Shown piece after piece: positions 1 to 9,496 of a stretch of DNA of 64,000 nucleotides (the stretch's first letter is position 1; every line of letters starts with the position of its first letter). The DNA lies in assembly GCA_016271365.2 (NCBI GenBank), contig CM057456.1, positions 883,744,001-883,808,000 of the forward strand, in the 5' to 3' direction. Origin of the DNA: Neoceratodus forsteri (Eukaryota; Chordata; Ceratodontiformes; Ceratodontidae). The translations under genes and the position numbers were made by a program. The notes beneath the pieces were generated by a model. That model saw nothing but the letters and a program-made list of their open reading frames with translations, was not told the origin of the DNA and did not search any database.

Positions 1-469
1 TATGGCACCGTGCCATTGAGACTGGTCGGCCCAATGACAGGCAGTTATATGCCGTCAAACAAGTGCACTGGCCATCAGAAAGGCCAAGTCTGAGCACTAT
101 CGGTCCTCACCACTGCCTCATGGGGAATCCCAGAACCTTCTGGGATAACATTAAACAGTTAAATGGGGTGCACACTCCCCCACCCACCAGGTCAACATTA
201 ATGGTGTGATCTCCTCAGACCCAGCCCTCATAGCCAACCACCTCAACACCTCATTCACTGACCTTAGCCCTATCCTTCCTACAAATTTTTGACCCTCCTC
301 CCCAGCACCTGCAGAAATCTTTCTCCCCTTATTTTCTCCTCCGTGTTTCTGCCCAAGAACTTAGGCCGCACCTTGTCACTGCCCTCAAGAGTAATAGTAC
401 AGGCAGTGACACCTGGATCCGTGTATCCCACGGCTGGTCTTAGACACAGTCCCACCCGATCACATGCCT

Positions 470-1850
470 CATCAACCACTCTCTTGCCTGGGGAAGGTTC
501 CAACTGCCTGGAAAGTCGCCACTGTCACCCCTATCTTAAAGGTGGTGATAGGACTGTGGCTGGAAGCTATCGACCGATCTCCATTCTCTCTCTCTCTCCA
601 AGGCCTTGGAAAAGTGGTGGCCTCTCAAATCTCTGACTACCTCTCCACCTACAATGTCCTTTGTCCTGAGCAGCATGGCTTCTGAGCGCCACAGTACCAA
701 CACAGCCCTCCTAGAGTTCTCCAACTTTCTCCACCCTCCTTAGACACTGGTTCTCTGGCTGGTGCTGTCTTCATTGACCTCTCGAAGCTTTACACTGTCT
801 CCCACCCTCCTTCTTGATGCCCTTAGTCTCTCTGGTTTTGCTGTGGGCCTATCTCCTGGTGCACCAGTTATCTGTCTGACCGCTCACAGCATGTAAAATT
901 AATGGGACCTACTCAGACATCTGTCCCATCTTTTCTGGGTTCCCCAGGGCTCCATTCTGGCCCTTACTATTCTCCTTTACCTTAACACCCTTCCACGCTC
1001 TTGCTCGGGGAACATTTTATTGTATGCTGATGATGCAGTCATCTTTGCCCTCAAGTCATAACCTACTGCCCTCCAGGACTGCTGCAGAAGTCCTTCACTG
1101 AAGTTGAGGGCTGGTTCAAGGAACATAGATTGGTGATAAATCTTAAAAACAAAACCATGTTCTTTCACTCATCCCCAAAACAAGTCCTGCAACTTCAAAC
1201 TCCTCATTCACTCTGGGTCCTCATTCCCACTGAACAAGTTTGTTCTATAAATACCTAGGGATCCATTTTGACCCCTCCTCTCCTTCCATGGACACATCAC
1301 TGCCCTAGCCACTGCCACTAATATCTGATTGGGCATCTTACATCGGTATAAACACTGCCTCCCCCAGAGGCTCTTGACTCGCATGATCACCTCCTCTATC
1401 CTGTCCCTAGTGGACTATGGACTGCCGGTGTATGGTGCTGCTGATCAGACCGCACTCCATAAAATTTGCACTACTCTGAATAAGGCCTGCAGGTTAATTA
1501 CTGGAGCACCTAGGATGACACACACCTGTCTACTGTATGCTGAGCGCTGGTACTTGATCTCGTGGCGCCTCAATATCTTACCTTTGCCCTTACAAAGACC
1601 CTCCTTGGGCTTTCCCCACCAGGATTGACCACCACCATACGCTCTGTCCCACTAGTTCATACTCGACCTCTGGGAAAACCTCTCTTGTTATTCCTAGAGC
1701 TAGGACCTCTCACGGCCAAAGAGCCTTCAGCTTTAGGGCCCCCCTGGTTCAACACACTGCCCCCTCCATCTCCAGCTCAACATATCGTGCTTCAAAACTT
1801 CCCCTACGTAACCACCTTATTAACACCTGATGCTGTAACTGCCACTAGTC
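470..1850 (+). pseudogene. LINE-A reverse transcriptase remnant
   Basis: This is a broken non-LTR RT. Recognisable blocks in order are WKVATVTPILKV (about 513-545), a degraded SYRPIS block, CPEQHGF (about 665-685), an IDL...K-T-V motif A remnant near 770-800, a degraded VPQGSILA motif B near 940-965 and YADDAVIFALKS motif C, with the YADD codons at 1023-1034. C-terminal blocks DYGLPVYGAAD (about 1415-1445) and LNKACRLITGAP (about 1478-1513) are typical of the post-RT region of L2/Rex1-type LINEs. At least four frame changes and several stops separate these blocks, so no functional protein is possible. Motif C is intact but isolated. Confidence 0.85.
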
Positions 1851-2034
1851 AAAGCCGCATCTAATACTTATGACAAAGCTATTACTAAGCTGCTAAGGAC
1901 CGACATAACTCTGGTATTGTTTGCATCCATCCTACCTGTACCAGCTTGTTTGTATCTATGTCTTAATTTTACTGTTATACTTATGTGTTGTACTGCTATA
2001 CTGTGTATTTTGGTTTGTCTTACTGTGACAAGGT

Positions 2035-2065
2035 ACCTTTGTAAATGAGCCTATGGCTCAAAGGT
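2035..2065 (+). other. 3' UTR hairpin of LINE-A
   Basis: ACCTTT...AAAGGT encloses GAGCC-TAT-GGCTC, giving a two-part stem 20-50 nt before the A-rich tail. LINE-E has the equivalent hairpin at 63367-63395 with GAGTC/GACTC in the inner stem, so one pair has changed on both sides. LINE RTs of this group commonly recognise 3'-end structures, so this is a candidate template-recognition hairpin; that role is inferred. Confidence 0.55.
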
Positions 2066-2112
2066 TTTCCAAACTGCTGTTTAAATTAAATAAAATAAAA
2101 TAAAAAAAATAC

Positions 2113-2617
2113 TATTAAATAATGCTGTGTGGTTAAACCAATTCCGGTTCATTAAATAATTAAAAAAATGTCAACCAAATATACTGTATACTAATTAAAC
2201 AAATAGTATTTACATCTGGATTCATAACCATAAGCAGTCCTACAGAAATGGTTTAATGTTGCAGTCTTCATTGAGACCATTTGGGCAAAAACGTTTTTAG
2301 GCTAAAAATCCATTAAGTCTTCCTTTGGAGCAGTTTTTTTAGCCTGTTGCCCCTTTTCTACCAGTTATCACAGATTCCAGCCCAGTGAATTGCAGACCTT
2401 TCAGGTTACCTCCATGAATCTCCTTACAGTAAGTTCCTATAGGAGTTTCTGAACAGGGATTTTTTTTTTGCACTCCAGATGTGCTCCTGTATTCTCTCTT
2501 TCATAGGTCTGCTAGTCTGCCCAATATACAGTAGATCTTATTTCAGGGACACCACAGGGTGTACAACACAAAATTGGTGCTGCAGTTGTGAAACTAATTT
2601 CTACTGCCCTGACACTT
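2113..2617. other. Unassigned AT-rich spacer
   Basis: I see no convincing coding frame or repeat family here. There is a T-run at 2461-2469 and scattered AT-rich stretches. It separates the LINE-A tail from the inverted-repeat element. Confidence 0.4.
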
Positions 2618-4193
2618 GGAGCCCGATATTCAAACAGGAGTACACGCACAGTGCAAATATTTGCACTGCACTTGCACCTGACCCAGTGGCTGTTGTATTC
2701 AGTTGGATGGCAGGTGTCGCTATCTGACTGAATATCGAACCGTGTCAGCACAGCGCTAAGTGAAACTGTTCTGCCCCAACACAAACCTGGGCTGTATTGA
2801 GCCCACAGGGAATAGCACTGTCTGCAACGGATGGTGTCAAAACCCCAATGGGCTGTATTCAGCCACAACATACAAATGAGGTCATGGGCATGCAAGGTGC
2901 TAAGGGGCCATTCGCTGCCCATTATGGGCTTATTTGCATGTTGCACAGCAACCTATTGGTGCTCAACCTGTAATGTGTTTGACAAATTCCCTGGTGCCTA
3001 GTGGTCCCCCGATCACCTGTTGTATAATATTACAGTTATCCCTGGTGCCTAGTGGCCCCCCGATCACCCATTTTGTGTTTCGTAGGCCTATGTCTGGTGT
3101 CTAGTGGCACCTCCCTGATCACCCGCTTCATGTTTCATAGTGCTATCCATGGTGTCTAGTGGCAACCCACACTGATCAAGTGATCATTTTATGTTTCTTA
3201 GTGCTATCCCTGGTGTCTAGTGGTTCCCCAATTCCCAGTCACCTCTTGACAAGCGTAAAAAGATTCAGTGGTAGTCAAGTATCCCCCCACCCATCTGGCC
3301 CACTCACATAACACCACCCCGCACCCCCCTCTTACGTAAGGGTCTGGCAGTGTTCATGGATGCCCAATACAGAGACCAGTAGAGCCCTAGTATCACCTCC
3401 TCGGTCATCCGGTGTATGAGCTGCCAGTGAGCACACTTAAAGTAATACTGTATACATGCTCATTGACAGCTTGTATGGCAACTGGCCAAGGATGCGAGAG
3501 GAGGACTGTTCCAGTCACCTTACTGGGCTTCTCTGAACATCACCAGACACTCAGGTAAGGGGGTGCAAGGGTGGTAGTATGTGAATGGGGGAGGACGAGT
3601 GGGGGGGGCACTAGACCACCACTGAGTCTTTCTGCATTTGTCAACAGGTGGTCAGAGGTGCAGGAGGAATCACTAGGCACCAGGAATAGCACAAAACAAT
3701 ATGAAATGGGTGATCGGGGTGGGAGTTGCCACTAGACAGCAGGGACAGCACTAAGAAACATGAAATGGGTGATCAGAAGGTGGGGGGTGCCACTAGATGC
3801 AGGGATAGCACTAAGAAGCACAACATTGGTGACTGACGGGACCACTCGGCACAAGGGATACCTGTAATATTATGCAACAGGTAATCTGGGGTAGGCAGCT
3901 GCAGTACTGTGCCTTCAGGGGGTGCCCCAATAAGAGGTGTTTTTTGGCGGCAGTAAATAGAACTGCTTGGGGGCTATTTACCACCACTACAAACCTTTGG
4001 AGATACCAGTGTACTGATATGCATGGGGGACCCCCTTATTTGCATAGGTGCAGTGTTATTATAGCGCATTCACGCTATGAGTTAGTGCTGGGGCTTCTGA
4101 ATATGGGCCGGTCAGGAGTGACAGAGCAAATCCAGATTAATAGCACAACCACTCATCCTGTTAATGGGCATGCTAATTTTTGAATATCAGTCC
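2618..4193. repeat. Long imperfect inverted repeat (foldback-like element)
   Basis: The left half (about 2618-3370) is matched by the reverse complement of the right half (about 3515-4193) around a loop of roughly 150 bp. Clear landmarks: 3010-3041 (ACCTGTTG.ATAATATTACAG.TATCC) matches the complement of 3866-3896, and 3246-3300 (TTGACAA...AGA.TCAGTGGT.GTC.AGT) matches the complement of about 3605-3650. The outer ends are similar: GGAGCCCGATATTCA at 2618 and the complement of TGAATATCAGTCC ending at 4193. No long reading frame is convincing in it. It is best explained as a non-autonomous foldback DNA element or the result of a local inverted duplication. I could not identify a target-site duplication. 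Confidence 0.7.
2989..3235. repeat. Short tandem subrepeats in the left arm of the inverted repeat
   Basis: About five degenerate copies of a 50-60 bp unit start at 2989, 3039, 3092, 3149 and 3208. Each contains a version of CTGGTGTCTAGTGG followed by GATCACC and a TTTCATGTTTC-like block. The complementary arm (about 3655-3860) carries the same units in reverse orientation, so the subrepeats predate or formed along with the inverted duplication. Confidence 0.7.
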
Positions 4194-4740
4194 TTGATGG
4201 TATTTTGAATATTTTGTTTGAACACAGTGTGAGCATACTGACTCGTGACCACATTTGTGCATTCCGACTTGGGAAGGGGAATTAACCAGTTTTGGAATGG
4301 CAGATCAGTCTTAGGCGTTTCAAAGTGACTGTGCACAGATTCGTCCCTTAGACCTGTGGGTTTCCTAAATGAGATCAAAGGACTCTTCCCCCATGGCATT
4401 AAAGAGCTCAGTATCCCTTTATGCATTGGCCAGTATTTTCTAACTACATTTCCTATCTGGCCTGCTTTATTATTGAACTGTGTCACAAAGCACACTTTGA
4501 GACAGAACTTTGTTTGGGGCTGATGGTGTGAATAGACCCCCAAGCACATGTCATTGGCATGTGCCTACTGGTATACAGCAGCACCAGCCCACAACCGCTT
4601 CAGTTCTTTTTTTGCTGCTTTCAGAGTGTAGCATTTTTCTTGCTGTCCTTGTCAGGGCCAGAGCTTCAGTGTATACAATACAAGCATTCCTCTTTAGTTG
4701 TCATCGGTTTTAGATTACTGTATTTAAAGTTTATTGTTTT
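4194..4740. other. Unassigned spacer before DIRS-1
   Basis: No recognisable coding or repeat signature is present. The expected left terminal repeat of DIRS-1 may lie hidden and decayed in this stretch, because TATAAAA at 4754 sits where the TATA-like box lies in the DIRS-2 and DIRS-3 terminal repeats. Confidence 0.35.
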
Positions 4741-4848
4741 TGTGTTACTTTAGTATAAAAAAGGGTGGAGTTTCCTCACAGCCCTACCTCTACAGAACGG
4801 TTGGCATCCTGCAAAGTATGGAACCCCAAAGGGTAAGTTGCTTCGGCA

Positions 4849-6590
4849 ATGAGTTGTTGTCTGAACACCACTCCTGTCTGGCTCACTGTTCGGATACTGG
4901 GCAACCTCACACCTGAGAGGAAGGGTAGTCCTCCCAGTGCTGCAAAAATAAATGGTCCAGATCCCACTCACGCTCTGGGCCCTGCTCACCTTTTGACCTC
5001 AACCTCTTCTCATAAAACGCATAAAGAGAAGAAAAGCAGCAGTCAAGGTCACGCAGTGATCACTCTCCACCAAGGCATTGATCACCTACAGGCCTAGATC
5101 CTGTTGTCTCCATCTCTGTGTCTTCCTCTGTCCCATAGGGGGCCTTGGGAAACAGTTTGGTTGCTGGGGATCTCCTTTGGAGCACTGATTTCAGCATCTA
5201 AGTGCAGAGACACTGAGGGGAGTGCCAGCTCCATCTATTATGGTTTTTACACCACCATCACCTATGCTGGTGCTATCTTTGCCACTGTTGTACTTGGGCA
5301 CATCAACTCCTGCTTTGATGGCAAGGCCTTGGATGTTGCTGCTCACAGTGGTGCCATTGGTCCCAACTCCATCTGGGCCAGCCTTGTTTCCAGTGCCATC
5401 AGTGCTGCCCTCAGCACCAATCCCAACTTGATGCCGGGGTTGGACCCCTACATGAGCCTGCCTGTGACACTGATTCTGCCTATGGTGCCGAGGCTGGTTC
5501 CTTCAGGACTGGCCCTGCACCGGTGCTGCCTGCAACACCGAAGTGAACACTGTGTCTGGTGCTGACCCTTTTGAAGTGACTTTTTATCCGGATCCCAGTG
5601 ACAAGTTGGATACTGATTTAATCATTACTGGAGTTGATTCTACTGGGGACGAGGTGTTTCCTGTAGAATCTGATTTACCTGAGCTGACTTCTATGAAGGT
5701 GCCTGAGGAGGATCTCTCATTTCAAGCAGTGTTCAAAAACTTACATTGTACATTGCAGTTTGATACAGTGGCTGTTGACCAGGTGAGGTGCCTCCAGCTG
5801 GAGTGTTTGAATGTGCCTAGTATCCCTGGGTCCCTGGTTCCACCAATCTAACCTGCTCCACAAACTCCAACACAGGCTGCTTGGAGTAGGCTGTCTTACA
5901 TCAGGCAGACAAGAAATACCCAGTACCCTGAACTAAACCTGTGTACTGTAGTCAGTCTGTAGTGGATTCTGCTGTAATCTTGGCTGAGAATGACAAGGCT
6001 TTAGACCCTAAAGAGGTGTCCGCACAACCCATTAACAAGGAGTCTGCAAAACTGATACAGTGAGCGAAACGGTATTTGCCTGTGCCACTGTATGTCTAAG
6101 AATAGGAAACTACCAGACCAAGCTGAAGTCCCTTGCAGAGTTTGCTAGATTCTGAGCTGAAACAGGAACTTCTGGTTACTGTCACATCTGACATTGAGCC
6201 TAACAGCCACCAGTTGAAATATTCTTCCACTGCAGCAGTGCATTCAGCATCTGCAGGGGTCTGGATTTGGAGGCACTCCTTGTTGCCGACTGCTGGTTTT
6301 GCTCCAGATGTCTGGCAGTAGATAATGAACATGTCCTTTGATGGCACTTATCTCTTTGAACATTAGATTGAACAAGCACCTAATGATTCCAGTGAGATAC
6401 GTCCTTCCATTACGAGCTCTTGAGCAAACCGGTCACCCTCCTACAGATGTAGGGAAAATTGCTACTGCCACGATAAACAGTCCTTTCATCCAGAGGTCTC
6501 AGGAGGCTACCATGCCAAAGCTCAGCCTACTCAGCAGCAAAAGAAAGTGCAACTAAAGTTGAAGACTCCCAAAGTACCCATGGCCACCCT
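4849..6590 (+). pseudogene. DIRS-1 ORF1 (gag-like) remnant
   Basis: Several open pieces lie in series (4849-5097, 5104-5565, 5543-5851, 6133-6321, 6338-6556) in the place where the other DIRS copies have ORF1. The first piece has a basic, serine-rich HKTHKEKKSSSQGH stretch like the SHSSKSREK stretch that follows the Cys/His module in DIRS-2 and DIRS-3. The Cys/His module itself is not visible. Assignment rests mainly on position and composition and less on sequence identity, so it is less certain than for the other copies. Confidence 0.5.
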
Positions 6591-6814
6591 ATGAATTTCA
6601 GGTCTTGTGTCCACCTCAGCTGCCAGAGGTAGTTCTCTTCTACCCATTAGGAGGACACCTCACTCAGTTCTATCATCAGTTAGAATACATCAAGGCAGAC
6701 AAATGGGTGTTTAGGATTGTCTGGGAGGGTTACCACCTGGAGCTGTTGGAGACTCCTCCAGACAGTTCCTGGGGAAGCACTTCACTCTTTCAGCCCACAT
6801 GGCAGACCAGTTAA

Positions 6815-8090
6815 ACAGGAGATTGTGGTACTTCTGAAGGAAAGAATAGTTGAGTACCTAGAGGCCAGTGGGGCACAGGACCCAAGGCAGCATGGGTTCA
6901 CAGCGGGAAGGTCATGTCAGACGAATCTAATAGATTTCTTTGACTGGTTGACCAAAGTAGTAGGCCAGGGAGGGGCTGTGGACATGGCCTACCTAGACTT
7001 TAGCAAGGCATTTGACACAGTCCCACACAAAAGATTAATAGTCAAATTAACCAGCCTGGGAGTGGGTCCCAGGGTGGTACCCTGGGTAAAACATTGGCTG
7101 GACAACAGGACACAGAAGGTAATTGTAAATGGAGTCCACTCTGAAGAAAGAGGGGTTACTAGTGGGGTACCGCAGGGTTCAGTATTGGGTCCAGTCCTTT
7201 TTAATGTCTTCATCAGTGACATTGCAGAGGGACTGGAAGGAAAAGTATGCCTTTTTGCAGATGACACAAAGATCTGCAACAGGGTTGATACACAAGGAGG
7301 TGTGGAAAGGATGAAAAGGGACTTGGCAAGGTTTGAGGAATGGTCAGAAATATGGCAGCTAGGATTCAATGCAAAGAAGTGCAAAATAATGCACCTGGGA
7401 AACAAGAACCCAGGGGAAGAATACACAATGGGTGGGGAGGTAGTAACAACAACAACAAAAAAGGAAAGGGACCTGGGGGTAATCATATCAGATGACCTTA
7501 AGTTTAGCAAGCAATGTGAGAAGGCAGTACAGAGGGCTGGGGGTATACTGGGATGTATAGGGAGAGGCATCAGCAGCAGAAAACAGGAAGTTGTTATCCC
7601 TCTGTACAGACAGTTGGTGAGACCCCATCTGGAGTACTGTGTCCAGTTCTGGAGACCCCATCTCCACAAGGACATAGACAGGATAGAGGCAGTCCAGAGG
7701 AGGGCAACTAAAATGGTGCAGGGTCTGCAAGAGAAGCCGTATGAGGAGAGACTAAAGGAGCTTAATATGTATACCCTTGAGGAAAGAAGGGAGAGGGGGG
7801 ACATGATAGAAACTTTAAGGTACCTCAGTGGAATCAACAAAGTCCAAGAGGGTAGCATCTTTCAGAAAAAGAGACGTGCAAGAACAAGGGGACACAATTT
7901 AAAGATAGAAGGAGGGCGGTTCAGGGGCAATGTGAGGAAGTATTATTTCACAGAGAGGGTAGTGGATGCATGGAACAGCCTTCCTGAGGAGGTTGTGGGG
8001 TCTAAAACTGTGGGAGGATTCACGAATGCATGGGACAGACATAAGGCAATTCTTGTGGGGGTAGGAAGAAATAGGCTGTTGGTTAACTAG
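6815..8090 (+). pseudogene. CR1 reverse transcriptase, N-terminally truncated
   Basis: About 425 codons are open without interruption. RT motifs in order: RQHGFTAGRSCQTNL, MAYLDFSKAFDTVPHK (motif A), SGVPQGSVLGPVLFN (motif B), CLFADDTKIC (motif C with intact ADD), then GFNAKKCKIMHLG, LGVIISDD, RPHLEYCVQFW, VQRRATKMVQG and the C-terminal YFTERVVDAWNSLPEEVV. The apurinic endonuclease and the first RT blocks are missing. The open frame extends upstream to 6717, but those roughly 33 codons are out-of-frame DIRS-1 sequence and not part of CR1. It cannot retrotranspose on its own. Confidence 0.92.
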
Positions 8091-8164
8091 AATCTATGGC
8101 CTATCCTGTAGGTAGGGAAATAGGCAGACTAGATGGGCCAAGTGGTCCTTATCTGCCATCAAAG

Positions 8165-8190
8165 TCTATGTTTCTATGTTTCTGTGTTCT
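8165..8190 (+). repeat. CR1 3' tail octamer repeats
   Basis: Variants of the octamer CTATGTTT are repeated (TCTATGTTTCTATGTTTCTGTGTTCT). CR1 elements end in short tandem octamers instead of poly(A), so this marks the 3' end of the CR1. A second CR1 ends with TGTATGTTCGTATG at about 52157-52170. Confidence 0.8.
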
Positions 8191-8688
8191 ATTTTCCACA
8201 GGGCAGTAGAGTTAGTACTGAAGTTAGTACTGGAGTCAGAATATAACAATGGGTTTTACTTCCACTATTTCCTTGTTCCCCAAAAAATGGGGGGCATGCA
8301 CTCCATTGCCAATCTCAGGAGATTGAACAAATACATGGATTGAGAAAAATTCAAAATGGTTTCCCTGAGGTCCCTGCTTCCGTACCTCAAACCTCAGCTA
8401 GCCTCTATGGACATGGAGGATGCATACCAGCACATACTGGTAAACCCCAAATACCACAAGTACCTATGGTTCTGTGGGGGGGGGGGGCATTACCAGCTCA
8501 GAGTCCTTCCTTTTGGGCTTTCCTCAGCATCACACATTTTCACAAAGTGCTGCGTAGTTCTCGTAACACATCTGAGAAACCTAGGACTACTGGTCTTCCC
8601 ATATCTGAACAACTGGCAGTTGAAAAGCCCATCCAGGCCCGTGATAGAACATGCAGTGGCCACTGCCTCACAGTTTCTCACTTCTGTG

Positions 8689-8700
8689 TAAGCAGTAAGA
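8689..8700. other. Candidate left target-site duplication of the L1
   Basis: TAAGCAGTAAGA at 8689-8700 is repeated exactly at 15724-15735, on the two sides of the minus-strand L1. DIRS-1 RT sequence lies left of the first copy and resumes shortly after the second. A 15-bp stretch separates the left copy from the poly(T) at 8716, which is not ideal for an L1 insertion, so the call is tentative. Confidence 0.5.
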
Positions 8701-8715
8701 CACAACAGGGTGTGG

Positions 8716-8747
8716 TTTTTTTTTTTTTTGCACAACGTGTCTTTATT
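8716..8747 (-). terminator. L1 poly(A) signal and poly(A) tail
   Basis: On the minus strand AATAAA (complement of 8742-8747) is followed 13 nt later by a run of 14 A (complement of 8716-8729). This marks the 3' end of the L1 transcript and fits target-primed integration of a polyadenylated RNA. Confidence 0.85.
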
Positions 8748-9496
8748 GGATTTTAATTAACAATCATCATACATTACAACTAAGAAAAAAAAAAAAAGAT
8801 AAATAAAAAAGAGACCTGGCATAACCAGGGTATACAGCCCACAAACTGGCCGTATGAACTATATACAATCCCATATATACATATACAGCAGGGACCCATC
8901 ATATAGTAGTACATATGTCTAATAAAGACTCCTGTAAAATATATAAATGTACAATCCACCTTCCCAGGTAATAGAGTATGAGCTAGAAATATAAGTCAAA
9001 TAAACAGATAAGAGCAATTCACAATCAACCTATAGTACAAAAAAAAAATAAAAAAAAAATAAACAGCCAAAACAGGAGTCAGCTGCACCACACTGCCAAA
9101 CATACCTATCCACCGTGCTATTACTGTAGTGGAGTTCATGAATTACCTCTAACATAAACCAAAGGTGGATTCCTGCTGCATCCCCTAAAGAGAGAAAGAG
9201 AGAGAGAGAGAGGAGAGTCCCCATCCCACCTAATATCTGGAAGGCTTACACTCCGATCCCCTATAACCCTTGCCAGGATCTCAAGTTGTTTATATACTGA
9301 CCACCATACTCAATTGAGTCATCGAAAAAAGAGAGAGAGAGAAGAGAAAAGGCAAAATACTAATCAAGAAACTCCCATTTAGAGAAGCAAAAAGAAAAGA
9401 AAAAAAAGGGTTAGTACCCATGCTAATCAAAGCAAGACAGACGGACCTACAGTTGTTTCTTGAGATAAGTAAATTGCTTCTAAAGATGCCCATCTC

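Larger units (their letters stand above)
1..2112 (+). mobile_element. LINE-A: L2/Rex1-type non-LTR retrotransposon, 3' part
   Basis: The window opens inside the linker between the endonuclease and reverse transcriptase (RT) domains; about 122-165 reads as a degenerate GNPRTFWDNIKQLNG. Broken RT blocks follow, then a 3' UTR with a hairpin, and the element ends in an A-rich (AAATAAAATAAAAT)-like tail near 2085-2112. The same order and closely similar peptides occur in LINE-E (59430-63420), so the two are probably one family or sister families of the Jockey superfamily (L2/Rex1/Crack-like). Clade choice is tentative because no intact RT can be aligned. The 5' part lies outside the window. Confidence 0.85.
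6815..8200 (+). mobile_element. CR1 LINE, 5'-truncated, inserted into DIRS-1
   Basis: This is a typical severely 5'-truncated CR1 insertion: it starts inside the RT (LLKERIVEYLEASG), runs through the C-terminal domain to a stop at 8088-8090, has a short 3' UTR and ends in 8-bp CR1-type tail repeats at about 8168-8190. It lies within the DIRS-1 RT, so it is younger than that element. The long undisrupted frame suggests it is one of the youngest insertions in the window. Confidence 0.93.
6605..8690 (+). pseudogene. DIRS-1 reverse transcriptase, split by CR1
   Basis: The N-terminal RT block (6605-6814) reads KADKWVFRIVWEGYHLELLETP, matching TDAWVLQIIEQGHTLELLE of DIRS-2. After the CR1 insertion the frame resumes at about 8206 with YFLVPQKMGG, then LASMDMEDAYQHILV (motif A, about 8400-8445), YQLRVLPFGLSSASHIFTK (motif B, about 8490-8547) and VFPYLNNWQLK (motif C). 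The family has YLDD here, so the second and third catalytic positions read LNN and the enzyme is inactive even without the insertions. Stops and a frameshift also occur. The L1 insertion cuts the domain again after 8700. Confidence 0.85.
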
